From Desulfobacula sp964636495 (GTDB lineage: Bacteria > Desulfobacterota > Desulfobacteria > Desulfobacterales > Desulfobacteraceae): a DNA stretch of 64,000 nucleotides. A program made the position numbers and the translations under genes. The stretch's first letter is position 1; each line of letters opens with the position of its first letter. A model generated the notes under the pieces. That model saw only the letters and a program-made list of their open reading frames with translations. It was not told the DNA's origin and ran no database searches. Where the stretch lies: the NCBI GenBank assembly GCA_964636495.1, contig CAZWSL010000004.1:62001-126000 (forward strand), written 5' to 3'. Shown piece by piece: positions 52,541 through 61,780 of the stretch.

Positions 52541-54019
52541 CTAAGGGTCAATTTTATACTGTTTTATTTTCCGCCAGAGGGTACTTCTTCCCATTCCAAG
52601 AATTTTTGCTGCTTTACTCTTTCTGCCATTTGCCTGCCGGAGTGCATTGAGTATCATCCTGCGCTGAACAGACGGCCAGGTCTCATCTGATTTTATTTCA
52701 TCAATCCCGCCCAGAGACTTATGGCTGCTGCCTGAAAGGAGATCTCTATCTGTGGAATCTGCAGCATCCGTCCTGTAATCCGTTTTTGATTTTGTCAGAT
52801 ATGTCGGAAAAAAAGATCGCTCCTCTATGGAATCAAACAGGTAGGCAGGAAGATCCTCCTGCTCTATCATTGAGGTTTTTGAGACATTTACTGCATACTC
52901 TACGATATTTTTCAATTCTCTTATATTACCGTCATAATGATAGTTCATCAATTTTACAAGGGCTTCCTTGGAAAAACCTTTAATGCTTTTATTTAACTGG
53001 CGCTGATAATGGGTAAAAAAATGATCCAGCAAAAGCCTTATATCCCCCTCCCTCTCCCTCAGAGGCGGCAGATGAATTCTTGCGACATTCAGCCTGAATA
53101 GCAGATCTTTTCTAAAGGTGCCTTCCAGGACCATCTCTTCAAGATTTCGATTGGTTGCCGCAATCATTCTTACATTTACATTGAACCCCCTTGTGCTTCC
53201 CAGAGGAAAAATAATTTTATCATCCAGAAAAGTTAACAGTTTCACCTGGAGAGCAAGGGGCAGATCTCCTATTTCAGTCAGAAAAATAGTGCCGTTGTGT
53301 GCAAGCTTAAACCTTCCGGGCTTGCTGCCTTCTGCTCCTGTAAATGCACCTTTTTCATGACCGAATATTTCAGATTCAAGGAGTGTTTCCGGCAATGCGC
53401 CGCAATTAATTTTAATAAAAGGGGATGCCTCCCTCTCTGATGTCTGGTGCATTGCCTCTGCAACAAGATCCTTGCCTGTCCCGGTTTCTCCTGTTATTAA
53501 AATTGACGCGTCGCTCTGGGCAAGAATGGGCAGGGTCTGGAAAATTTTTTCCATCTGCGGGCTTCTGCCTATGATATTGGCAAAACTGTATGCAACACTC
53601 TGGCGCTGGTCAAGTTTCTCTACCATTCTCATATCCAGAACAGTCTCAAGAAATCCCGTAGTTTTTCCATTGATATCAATTATTGAAGCAACCGTTATTC
53701 TTATTGGAAACTTCTGTCTATCCATATTAATCATGTCACTCTTACACGATATGGATCTATTTTCACTTCCCATTGTTAGAACAGGGCAGTTATTAACACA
53801 TGCTGCACTTCTTAATATGTTATGACACTCTACTCCATATGCCTTGTCAATACGCATCCCGGACAAGGCTTCAAAGAATTTATTCAGATGCACCACTCTC
53901 CGGTCACGGTCAAGTACAAGTATGCCGACAGGAATTTCATCCACAAAATGGATAAAATCCAGAGGATTCCCGAGAAGGGAATCAATCTGTGGATTCGGAA
54001 GTCTGACCATATGTTTCAA
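52541..54019 (-). CDS. PAS-AAA-Fis sigma-54 activator
   Basis: A 492-residue enhancer-binding protein. A PAS domain (about 25-135, IPVGILVLDRDRRVVHLNKFFE) includes four Cys (VECHNILRSAACVNNCP), a pattern seen in Fe-S or redox-sensing PAS proteins. The AAA+ domain (about 150-380) has Walker A GETGTGKD, an intact EKGAFTGAEG sigma-54 loop, and FRKDLLFRLNVARI. A Fis-type helix-turn-helix closes the protein (RKSAKILGMGRSTLWRKIK; frame gives SKAAKILGMGRSTLWRK). It is upstream of the NifX-like gene. The palindrome at 54131-54157 may be its binding site. Confidence 0.88.
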   Translation of the reverse strand: MKHMVRLPNPQIDSLLGNPLDFIHFVDEIPVGILVLDRDRRVVHLNKFFEALSGMRIDKAYGVECHNILRSAACVNNCPVLTMGSENRSISCKSDMINMDRQKFPIRITVASIIDINGKTTGFLETVLDMRMVEKLDQRQSVAYSFANIIGRSPQMEKIFQTLPILAQSDASILITGETGTGKDLVAEAMHQTSEREASPFIKINCGALPETLLESEIFGHEKGAFTGAEGSKPGRFKLAHNGTIFLTEIGDLPLALQVKLLTFLDDKIIFPLGSTRGFNVNVRMIAATNRNLEEMVLEGTFRKDLLFRLNVARIHLPPLREREGDIRLLLDHFFTHYQRQLNKSIKGFSKEALVKLMNYHYDGNIRELKNIVEYAVNVSKTSMIEQEDLPAYLFDSIEERSFFPTYLTKSKTDYRTDAADSTDRDLLSGSSHKSLGGIDEIKSDETWPSVQRRMILNALRQANGRKSKAAKILGMGRSTLWRKIKQYKIDP

Positions 54020-54414
54020 TCCTCTTTTTTCAGCAGGCTGTCATCTGATATTCTGCTTATCAAATCAAATTTCCATGGGATTTGCAATTATAAATGTTTA
54101 TTTTTAACACAGCCTGAAACACGTCCTCTCCTGTAATGCCCGGATCCGGCATTACAGAAGGATATCCCGGATATTACGGATCTCCGGTATACACCTGTTC
54201 CCCATGGAAGAGTGACACATCTCTCTGTTTTAAAATTGATTTATATTTCCATATAAAAAAACAGTAAAATTGAGAAAGATGAAGTGAATCTACAGACATA
54301 AATCAGATCAGAAAGAATCCGGAGATAAATAGCCGGTATTCAATTAACGGTCCGGATATCTGCTGTTTTAATATTTAATGGTGTAAAAGGGCTGGCTGTC
54401 CTGACAACTGCTGA
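54020..54414. promoter_or_regulatory. Intergenic region with a perfect 10-bp inverted repeat
   Basis: CTGTAATGCC (54131-54140) and GGCATTACAG (54148-54157) are perfect complements separated by CGGATCC. It is 112 bp upstream of the sigma-54 activator start and 258 bp beyond the end of the TlpA-like gene. A further CGGAT-rich stretch follows to about 54190. The distance suits an enhancer or autoregulatory site; lack of a T-run argues against an intrinsic terminator. The rest of the spacer holds no gene. Confidence 0.5.
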
Positions 54415-54921
54415 CTACTCCTCTATATACTCCATCATCATCTGCACCATACCGGGTTTATCCCACTGGCGGCTGCCGATAACCTTTTCCCGGATGATAC
54501 CCTGCTTACCCACTATGAAAGTTTCCGGCAGGCCGGTCAGGTCATATTTTGATCCTGCTGTATTCTGGGAGTCATCCAGAACGGGTATGGTAATCCCTTT
54601 CTGACCGGTAATGAATTCTGCTGATACGGGTTTGTCCTGACTCAGGATGGCGAGCATTTTAAACTTATCTTTCGGCAGGATTGTGTAAAGCTTCTGCATG
54701 GAGGGAAGCTCTTCCATGCAGGGGGGACACCAGGTTGCCCAAAAATTGATAAATACAACCTGTCCCCTGAGTTCTGACAATACCCAGGTTTTCCCTTTCA
54801 GGTCAACCAAAGAAAAATCAGGTGCCGGGTCCCCGGTTTTTAAAACCAGTGACTCTTTTCCACAGGCAGTAATAAACAGGAGCAGACAGCAGATCATGAT
54901 AAAAAACAATACTTTTTTCAT
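54415..54921 (-). CDS. TlpA-like thioredoxin-fold lipoprotein
   Basis: About 168 residues from the Met of MKKVLFFIMICCLLLFITAC, which gives a lipoprotein signal peptide with lipobox ITAC; the longer frame to 54972 would bury it. The thioredoxin fold follows: PAPDFSLVDLKGKTWVLSELRG, the active site WATWCPPCMEELPSM, and the cis-Pro loop LTGLPETF. TlpA/ResA-type proteins reduce periplasmic disulfides, for example for cytochrome c maturation. It is in the same direction as the DsbA-like and DsbB-like genes, forming a thiol-redox group. Confidence 0.87.
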   Translation of the reverse strand: MKKVLFFIMICCLLLFITACGKESLVLKTGDPAPDFSLVDLKGKTWVLSELRGQVVFINFWATWCPPCMEELPSMQKLYTILPKDKFKMLAILSQDKPVSAEFITGQKGITIPVLDDSQNTAGSKYDLTGLPETFIVGKQGIIREKVIGSRQWDKPGMVQMMMEYIEE

Positions 54922-55007
54922 GTGGTTCTGTTTCCTTAAAAAATTCATATCCAATAAGCAAAGCGCCATCAATTACACGACACTATCTGCCGGATATTCA
55001 GCTCTTT

Positions 55008-55655
55008 TTAATATTGTGTTTCGATTTCTGATTTAATCAATTCATACAGCTGCTGAGGCCCAAATGTCTCAAGCGGCCTGCCATTGACAAAAAAACCGGG
55101 TGTTTTGCGGACATTGAGTGTTCTGGCATCAGCAAGATCCTGTTCAAGGATTTTTTGAATTGCAGGATCATTCATATCTTTTTTGATTTGAGTTAAATCA
55201 AGGCCGGTTTCCGGAAGAAACTGCCATATTTTTTCGGGCTGGGGATGATGATGGCTTGCCCAGACAGCCTGGGTCTTGAACATCACATCCAGTGTCTGCA
55301 TGTATTTTCCCTGTTTTCTGGCTGCTTCAAGAATTTTTACAAAATAGTCTGCTCCTTCATGAAAAGGGGCGTATCGATAAATCAATTTTATTTTACCGGG
55401 ATGTGCACCCATCATCTGTTTTACAAGCGGAGAAAAAGCAGCACACGTTTCACAGGCCGGGTCCATAAACTCTACAAGAAAAACCTTTGCATCATCACTG
55501 CCAACTGTATAGGAGTGGTCACGGACAAAAATTGATGCATTATTCTGAGACATGAAATCATACATTCGTGCCTGCTCACCTTTATAGTATAGAGCGGTGC
55601 CTGCAAATAAAGCGATCAATATGATACAAGTTCCTGCAAATATTTTATATTTCAT
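55008..55655 (-). CDS. DsbA-family thiol:disulfide oxidoreductase, membrane-anchored
   Basis: A 215-residue protein with an N-terminal membrane anchor (IFAGTCIILIALFAGTALYY). The thioredoxin domain of the Thioredoxin_4/BdbD type has DPACETCAAFSPL (CETC active site, about residues 75-78) and the cis-Pro segment NVRKTPGFFVNG. CxxC sequence and helical insert suggest an oxidase or reductase of periplasmic proteins. It overlaps the DsbB-like gene by four bases (ATGA), so the pair is translationally coupled and probably functions together as BdbDC. Confidence 0.85.
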   Translation of the reverse strand: MKYKIFAGTCIILIALFAGTALYYKGEQARMYDFMSQNNASIFVRDHSYTVGSDDAKVFLVEFMDPACETCAAFSPLVKQMMGAHPGKIKLIYRYAPFHEGADYFVKILEAARKQGKYMQTLDVMFKTQAVWASHHHPQPEKIWQFLPETGLDLTQIKKDMNDPAIQKILEQDLADARTLNVRKTPGFFVNGRPLETFGPQQLYELIKSEIETQY

Positions 55656-56089
55656 ACAACAATTCTCCTGTGTAAATAGAATAAAAGTGCAATGATCAGG
55701 GAAAACGAGATAAAAGATAACATCGGTATGGTCAGAAAACCGAAAAGATCAATATATTTCTCCGTACAGGATACTCCTTGACTGCACGGCTGAAGTTCCT
55801 GAGGAATAATTCCTGAATAGAGCAGATTATGGTAAAATGCCGTCAACCATCCCAGAACAGACAGAGGCAGGGCAAATTTGATAACATTTTCGTTAAAAGG
55901 AAAGAGTCCGGTGGCCAGAATAATACCCAGGGGGAACAGGAATATTCTTTGATACCAGCATAAGACACAAGGTGCAAATTCCATTACATAGCTGAAAAAC
56001 AGACTGCCTAAGATTGATATGGCCGCGATCAGCCAGGCTAAAAATAAAATATTCCAATTATGGCTTTCTCGTTTTCTGTTGCAAGGCAT
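55652..56089 (-). CDS. DsbB/BdbC-like disulfide-generating membrane protein
   Basis: A 145-residue four-helix membrane protein. The first redox pair is in EFAPCVLCWYQRIFLFP (CxxC before the Gln-Arg quinone-site segment), and the second pair is in LQPCSQGVSCTEKY. It reoxidises DsbA-like partners using quinone. Order and overlap with the DsbA-like gene support this. The upstream 320 bp to the PocR-domain gene are divergent and hold no gene. Confidence 0.9.
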   Translation of the reverse strand: MPCNRKRESHNWNILFLAWLIAAISILGSLFFSYVMEFAPCVLCWYQRIFLFPLGIILATGLFPFNENVIKFALPLSVLGWLTAFYHNLLYSGIIPQELQPCSQGVSCTEKYIDLFGFLTIPMLSFISFSLIIALLFYLHRRIVV

Positions 56090-56408
56090 CTGATACTCTC
56101 ATTTAAATATAGTTTTTATTATCGAATGATTCAATGAAGAACATTCAATAAATTGTGAGACTGCTCCTGTAAATATTTTTTCTTATATCATATCTTTCTC
56201 AAAACAGCACATTACCAATACGTAATGTTCCGGTCACTGCAGTTTTATTACCATTATCATTTTACCTGTAAAAATCCGGGCTGATGGACAAAGAGAAGGA
56301 AAGAGAGAGAACAGGCTTGAATAACATGAAAGCAATATGCTATGAGATCATAATTAAATTTTATTTTTTGATGAAACACCTGGAATTGATATAAACATGG
56401 AGGGTTAA
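56090..56408. other. Divergent intergenic region dsbB / Hdr operon
   Basis: About 320 bp, AT-rich, presumably with promoters for both directions. No palindrome or consensus promoter with acceptable leader length was recognised. A GGAGGG site precedes the ATG at 56409. Confidence 0.4.
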
Positions 56409-56918
56409 ATGATCCTTACAGATATATTACCCATTGAGAAATGGATTGAGCTTGAAAAAGAGATTGTGGAAAAAACAGGTTTAAATGCAGGAATATACGA
56501 TATAAACGGTGTCAGGATTACAGACTATAAAAAATGGCCGAATAAATTATGCCCGCAGATAAACAATAATAAAAAAGGACAGACATTTATCTGCGCACCA
56601 GCATATCAGAACATGGCTGCCACTGCAGAAAAGAGTGGAAAAGCAGTGGCGGAAGAGTGTGATGCCGGTCTGGGAAGGATTGTGGTTCCGATCATTGTAG
56701 AAAACCGGCTGATCGGCACGGCAGGAGGGTGCGGACTGCTGTTCAAAGATGGAGAGATTGAATCCTTTTATATCAATAAAACAATTGATCTTGATGAAGA
56801 GGCAATAGAAAATATGATCGGAGAAATCAGAATCATGACAGATAAGGAAAAAGATGATGCTGTGGAATTCATTGAATCAGCAGTGAGTGAAGTCCTGCAA
56901 AAGCGTGGCATGAAATGA
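56409..56918 (+). CDS. PocR ligand-binding-domain protein
   Basis: A 169-residue single-domain protein of the PocR sensory type: LEKEIVEKTGLNAGIYDINGVRIT at the N-terminus, Cys residues in LCPQINNN, TFICAPAYQNMA and ECDAGLGRIVVPIIVENRLIGTAGGCG. No DNA-binding or signalling output domain is attached. The three spaced Cys could bind a metal or respond to redox state. It is first gene of the Hdr operon (16 bp to hdrC), which suggests a sensor or assembly role for that complex, but nothing more specific is supported. Confidence 0.8.
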   Translation: MILTDILPIEKWIELEKEIVEKTGLNAGIYDINGVRITDYKKWPNKLCPQINNNKKGQTFICAPAYQNMAATAEKSGKAVAEECDAGLGRIVVPIIVENRLIGTAGGCGLLFKDGEIESFYINKTIDLDEEAIENMIGEIRIMTDKEKDDAVEFIESAVSEVLQKRGMK

Positions 56919-56933
56919 AAATCAGGTCATCCC

Positions 56934-57470
56934 ATGAAAGATAATGCAAATCTTCAAACTGTTTTTTATAATTCTGAATCCGGCAGCAAAATTCATAAAT
57001 GCATTCAATGCGGGACATGCAGCGCTTCATGCCCCATGGCTGATGCCATGGATTCTGGCCCGAGATCTCTTTTTGCTTTAATCCGGGATGGAAAAATGGA
57101 TGATGTAATCAACTCCAGTTCACCCTGGATGTGTACATCGTGCTATAACTGCACAAACAGATGTCCCCAGCAGATCCCTGTTACAGAATTGATGTATGGT
57201 TTAAAAAGGCTTATAACAGCGTCAGGGGAAAAGACCAGATCAAATAGAGCCAGAGATCTTCACCGCTCTTTTTCATCTTCTATTTCACTGTTTGGCAGAG
57301 TGACTGAGAGTGTCGTAATGGCACAATACTCAATCAGGCACCCCCTTGCCGGTATCTCAAGCCTCCCTCTGGCAGCACAGCTGAGAAAAAGAAACAGGGT
57401 GGAGTTAAATATACAGCGTCTGAAACACCCGTTAAAATTCAGGAGATCATTAAAAAACTTGAGGAAATAA
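56934..57470 (+). CDS. hdrC: Heterodisulfide reductase-like subunit C (HdrC)
   Basis: A 178-residue iron-sulfur protein with two [4Fe-4S] motifs, CIQCGTCSASCP (residues 23-34) and CTSCYNCTNRCP (about 65-76), each ending Cys-Pro, as in HdrC. The C-terminal half is basic and helical. HdrC bridges electrons from HdrA to HdrB. It lies one base before hdrB. In sulfate reducers HdrBC partners are thought to reduce an unknown thiol/disulfide or pass electrons to other acceptors, since CoM-S-S-CoB is absent. Confidence 0.9.
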   Translation: MKDNANLQTVFYNSESGSKIHKCIQCGTCSASCPMADAMDSGPRSLFALIRDGKMDDVINSSSPWMCTSCYNCTNRCPQQIPVTELMYGLKRLITASGEKTRSNRARDLHRSFSSSISLFGRVTESVVMAQYSIRHPLAGISSLPLAAQLRKRNRVELNIQRLKHPLKFRRSLKNLRK

Positions 57471-57471
57471 A

Positions 57472-58368
57472 ATGAAGTATGCTTTTTTCCCTGGGTGTGC
57501 CCATGACACCTCAGCAGGATATAAGGAATCGCTGGATGCCGTCTGTTCCAGGCTCGAGATTGAACTCGTGGAAATTACCGACTGGAACTGCTGTGGAGCT
57601 ACCATAACAGCTGGTGAAAGCAGAATATCCTCAATCTATCTTGCTGCCCGCTCCTTTGCTTTATCAGAAAAAATGGGTTTCACAGATATCCTTACAGGGT
57701 GCAATGCCTGTTATACAACACTCAGGAAATCAGCAGATATCATTTTTTCAGACAAAAAAGAGACAGATACCGGAGGCAGACAGATTGATATTGTCAATAA
57801 ACAGCTTTTATCTGAAGGGTTGGAACTGACCAGAAAAATAAACGTCAGACATGTGATGGATGTACTTTTCAGCACCACATCAGATATGGTTTTGAAAAAC
57901 AGCAGGAATATTTTTTTCAGCCATATTAATATTGCCTGTTATTACGGGTGCCAGTATACGCGGCCGTGGATTGAAGGACGTGAGAGTGAAGATCCCCAAT
58001 ATATGGAAAATTTTCTTGAGAGCCTTGGATTTAATGCCATCCACCACTCTGCAAAGACAGCATGCTGCGGTGCAGCAGGTGCCATGCCCAATATATCAAT
58101 TGCGCAGACGCTTGTAAGGCGCATTATGGAGTGTGCCAGAAAGGCATCAGCTGATGCTGTCGTAACCATCTGCCCGCTGTGCCAGTTCAATCTGGATACG
58201 CTTCAGTCACAACAGGGCACGGGTGGCATCCCGGTCCTGTTTTTCACCCAGCTTATGGGACTCTGTTTCGGTATTGAGCCGGAAAAACTGGGCATGGAAA
58301 AGCTCCTGGTAAGCTCTGAAAACGTTATTAAACAATTTCAACACCATAAAAAAGCAGTTGAATCATGA
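57472..58368 (+). CDS. hdrB: Heterodisulfide reductase-like subunit B (HdrB)
   Basis: A 298-residue protein with two CCG domains. First: FFPGCAHDTSAGY, DWNCCGATITAG and TGCNACYTTL. Second: NIACYYGCQYTRP, KTACCGAAGAM and VTICPLCQFNLD. In methanogen HdrB these Cys bind two non-cubane [4Fe-4S] clusters that cleave a disulfide. All ligand blocks are present. It overlaps the hdrA start by four bases (ATGA), showing tight coupling. Confidence 0.9.
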   Translation: MKYAFFPGCAHDTSAGYKESLDAVCSRLEIELVEITDWNCCGATITAGESRISSIYLAARSFALSEKMGFTDILTGCNACYTTLRKSADIIFSDKKETDTGGRQIDIVNKQLLSEGLELTRKINVRHVMDVLFSTTSDMVLKNSRNIFFSHINIACYYGCQYTRPWIEGRESEDPQYMENFLESLGFNAIHHSAKTACCGAAGAMPNISIAQTLVRRIMECARKASADAVVTICPLCQFNLDTLQSQQGTGGIPVLFFTQLMGLCFGIEPEKLGMEKLLVSSENVIKQFQHHKKAVES

Positions 58369-61300
58369 AAGTTCAAAAGCCTGAAATAGGTGTCTATATC
58401 TGCCATTGTGGTATGAACATCTATCCTAAAGTTGACGTGGTAAAAGTTGCTGAACATGCAAAAACTCTCACCCATGTTTCTGTGGCAGATGAGTACAAAT
58501 TCATGTGCTCAAATCCGGGTCAGGAACTGATTATTGAAGATATCAGACAAAAAGGACTCAACAGGGTAGTGGTTGCATCATGCTCCCCGAGGATGCATGA
58601 ACCCACTTTTCGAAAAGCTGTGGAAATGGCAGGACTGAACAGATTCTATTTCCAGATGGCCAACATAAGAGAGCAATCATCCTGGGTAACCCTGGATCCT
58701 GACCTGGCAACACAGAAAGCAATAGAACTGGTCTCTGCAGCAGTCAAAAGAGTCACTTTTCATGCTCCGCTTTATACCAGGGATGTGCCTGTCAGAAAAA
58801 GTGTCCTTGTGGCAGGAGGAGGAATTGCCGGGATGCAGTCAGCCCTTACTGCAGCAGAAGCCGGATTCAAAGTGCATCTTGTAGAGCGGGAAACTTACAT
58901 TGGCGGGCACATGGCAAAATTTGACAAAACCTTTCCAACTCTGGACTGTGCAGCATGTATCTCAACACCTAAAACAGTGGCAGTTGGACAGCATCCTGAC
59001 ATCACGCTTCACAGCTATAGTGAAATTACAGCCATCTCCGGTTTTGTCGGCAATTACAAAGCAGTGATTAAAAAGAAACCGCGTTTTATTCAGGAAGACA
59101 AATGTACCGGATGCGGGCTGTGTGCAGAAAAATGCCCGGTTTCAGTCAGTGATCCGTTCAATGAAAACCTGAGCAGAAGAAAAGCGGTTTTCCGTTCATT
59201 TCCCCAGGCTGTTCCCCTCTCATTCTGCATAGAGAAAAAAGATACTGCACCCTGCAGGACATCCTGCCCTGCAGGGACAAATGTACAGGGATATGTACAG
59301 ATGGTAAAAGCAGGAAATTATCAAAAGGCGCTCAATATAATTATGGAACGTCTTCCACTGCCGGGAGTTCTTGGAAGGGTGTGTCCCCATCCCTGTGAGA
59401 GCAACTGCAGGAGATCCTCTGCGGATTCTGCTGTTTCAATAAGAGCCTTGAAGCGGTTTGCCGCTGACAACGCCGACTTCTGCAATGTCCCCCTTCCTGA
59501 TGTCAAGGAGCGTGATGCTAAAATAGCGGTAATCGGATCCGGTCCTTCAGGATTGACCGTTGCCTACTACCTGAGGCTTAAAGGTTTTAAGATCACCATC
59601 TTTGAATCCATGGAAAAACCGGGAGGAATGCTGCGGACAGGCATTCCAGACTATAGACTGCCTCCTGCCGTGCTTGACAGGGAAATTGAGCATATCCTCT
59701 CAACGGGCATAGAACTCAGAACCGGCATGGCCCTTGGAATTGACTTCACTCTCAAAAATCTTGGAGAGGAAGAATTTAAAGCTGTTTTCCTTGGTATAGG
59801 AGCCAATGTTCCAATAAAAATGCATATTGAAAATGAAGAAGCTGAAGGCGTTGTGGATGCTGTTGTGTTCCTGAGAAGGGAAAATCTTGAAAAACAACAC
59901 GCTGCAAAAAAGCGTGTTGTTGTAATTGGCGGCGGCAATGTTGCCATAGATGCTGCCAGGGTTGCAGCAAGATCAGGAGCAGACGAGGTATCTGTTGTCT
60001 ACCGGAGGAGCAGGGAAGAGATGCCGGCGGACAGGGAAGAGATTGAAGGAGCACTGGAGGAAGGTATTGAATTTATCAATCTTGCAGGCCCGAAAAAAAT
60101 TTTAGTAAAAAACGGGTATGTCACAGGTATTGAGTGTATTAAAAATGAATTAGGCCCCGTAGACGACTCCGGACGGAGAAGACCGATGCCTGTTGAAGGA
60201 AGCGAATATGCAATTGAGTGTGACATGATCATCCCTGCAATCGGACAGGGTGTTGAAACTGACCCTCTCATGAAAGATAATCATTTTGAACTTACCAGAT
60301 GGGGAACATTATCTGTTGACTCGATGACATGCCAGACATCAGAACCGGGGATATTTGCTGCCGGAGATGCTGTAACAGGTCCTGCCACAGTGGTTGAGGC
60401 TATTGCAGAAGGCCACAGGGCTGTAACAGCCATTGAAAGATATGTAAATGGTAAAATGGCCCTTTTTGAAACTGAAGCAGAGCAGCAGGAAAAAGAGAAT
60501 TCAAAAAATGATTGCCCCCCGATTCCGGATGATATTCAGCCGGTTCGGCGTGCTGAGCCTGTAACGGCTGATCCCCTCATACGGAAAAACAGTTTTGATG
60601 AAGTGGACCTCGGACTTGATGAGGCATCGGCTGTGGAAGACGCTGGAAAATGCCTCAACTGCAGCGTGTGCTGTGAATGCATGGAATGCAGGGATGTATG
60701 TGAGGTCAATGCCGTGGATCATGAAATGGAAAAGGAAACCACGGAGGTGGATGTGGGAGCAGTCATCCTTGCAACCGGTTTCAAGACCTTTCAGGCAGAG
60801 AAACTGTTCCAGTATGGATATGGAATATATCCTGAAGTATACACAAGCCTGGAATTTGAAAGGCTGAACAATGCCACAGGCCCCACCTCCGGAGAGATAG
60901 TGATGAAAAACGGCAGGAAACCTGAAAGTGTTGCCATTGTCCACTGTGTCGGATCAAGAGACTCAAGAAACAATAAATACTGTTCAAGGGTATGCTGCAT
61001 GTATTCCATGAAATTTGCCCACCTGGTTAAAGAAAAAACAGGAGCTGAGGTGTGGGAGTACTACATCGACATGAGATCTCCGGGAAAACTGTATGAAGAG
61101 TTTTACACAAGGGTCATGGAAGAGGGAGTCCATCTTGTGAGGGGACGGGTGGCAGAAATAACAGATCTGACAGACAGGCGTGAAGATGACGGAAAGCTGA
61201 CTGTTGTTGCAGAGAACACGCTTACAGGAAAAAATATGCGTACGCCAGTGGACATGGTGATTTTAAGTGTGGGACTTGAATCGGCTGAAGGTTCTGAAGA

Positions 61301-61739
61301 TATAGGGAGGATGACTGGTGTATCAAGGGATAAAGATGGATGGTTTAATGAACTCCATGCAAAGCTTGCCCCTGTCAGCACCCCTATCAGCGGAATTTTC
61401 CTTGCAGGATGCTGCCAGGGCCCCAAGGATATCCCTGATACAGTGGCCCAGGCATCGGGAGCTGCCGGAGAGGCAATTTCACTATTGTCCAGAGGTTCAG
61501 TCAGTACAAAAGCTGAAATCTCTTTTATTGATCCTGAACTCTGTGCAGGATGCAGAACATGCATTGAAGTGTGTGCCTATTCAGCAATTGACTTTGACGG
61601 GTCAAAAAATATATCCGTTGTAAATGAAACCCTCTGCCAGGGGTGCGGAAGCTGCAGTTCGGCCTGTCCTGCCAGCGCTGCCGGTGTAAAACATTTCACT
61701 GATCTTCAGCTTATGAATGAGCTGGAAGGATTTTTATAG
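58365..61739 (+). CDS. HdrA flavoprotein with inserted GltD/NfnB-like NAD(P)H module
   Basis: A 1124-residue fusion. HdrA first half: N-terminal domain, FAD site VLVAGGGIAGMQSALTAAE (about 150), ferredoxin CTGCGLCAEKCP (about 247). Inserted GltD/NfnL-like module, about residues 290-700: CRTSCPAGTNVQGYV and CPHPCESNCRR Fe-S region, second FAD site IAVIGSGPSGLTVAYY (about 387) and NAD(P) site VVVIGGGNVAIDAARVA (about 520), ending GIFAAGDAVTGPATV. HdrA second half: CLNCSVCCECMECRDVC (about 763), ATGFKTF, and two C-terminal ferredoxin motifs CAGCRTCIEVC and CQGCGSCSSACP. HdrA is the flavin bifurcation site; the module supplies a second flavin and pyridine-nucleotide site. This suggests NAD(P)H-linked electron bifurcation or confurcation with HdrBC and MvhD. 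Confidence 0.88.
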   Translation: MKVQKPEIGVYICHCGMNIYPKVDVVKVAEHAKTLTHVSVADEYKFMCSNPGQELIIEDIRQKGLNRVVVASCSPRMHEPTFRKAVEMAGLNRFYFQMANIREQSSWVTLDPDLATQKAIELVSAAVKRVTFHAPLYTRDVPVRKSVLVAGGGIAGMQSALTAAEAGFKVHLVERETYIGGHMAKFDKTFPTLDCAACISTPKTVAVGQHPDITLHSYSEITAISGFVGNYKAVIKKKPRFIQEDKCTGCGLCAEKCPVSVSDPFNENLSRRKAVFRSFPQAVPLSFCIEKKDTAPCRTSCPAGTNVQGYVQMVKAGNYQKALNIIMERLPLPGVLGRVCPHPCESNCRRSSADSAVSIRALKRFAADNADFCNVPLPDVKERDAKIAVIGSGPSGLTVAYYLRLKGFKITIFESMEKPGGMLRTGIPDYRLPPAVLDREIEHILSTGIELRTGMALGIDFTLKNLGEEEFKAVFLGIGANVPIKMHIENEEAEGVVDAVVFLRRENLEKQHAAKKRVVVIGGGNVAIDAARVAARSGADEVSVVYRRSREEMPADREEIEGALEEGIEFINLAGPKKILVKNGYVTGIECIKNELGPVDDSGRRRPMPVEGSEYAIECDMIIPAIGQGVETDPLMKDNHFELTRWGTLSVDSMTCQTSEPGIFAAGDAVTGPATVVEAIAEGHRAVTAIERYVNGKMALFETEAEQQEKENSKNDCPPIPDDIQPVRRAEPVTADPLIRKNSFDEVDLGLDEASAVEDAGKCLNCSVCCECMECRDVCEVNAVDHEMEKETTEVDVGAVILATGFKTFQAEKLFQYGYGIYPEVYTSLEFERLNNATGPTSGEIVMKNGRKPESVAIVHCVGSRDSRNNKYCSRVCCMYSMKFAHLVKEKTGAEVWEYYIDMRSPGKLYEEFYTRVMEEGVHLVRGRVAEITDLTDRREDDGKLTVVAENTLTGKNMRTPVDMVILSVGLESAEGSEDIGRMTGVSRDKDGWFNELHAKLAPVSTPISGIFLAGCCQGPKDIPDTVAQASGAAGEAISLLSRGSVSTKAEISFIDPELCAGCRTCIEVCAYSAIDFDGSKNISVVNETLCQGCGSCSSACPASAAGVKHFTDLQLMNELEGFL

Positions 61740-61780
61740 AATAAAAAAACAGTAGAAAACGAGTGGAGATGAAATAAAAA

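Noticed and set aside
56368..56395. TTGATG-N16-TATAAA as promoter of the Hdr operon
   Set aside because: Predicted transcription start would fall in the GGAGGG ribosome site only a few bases from the ATG, leaving no usable leader.
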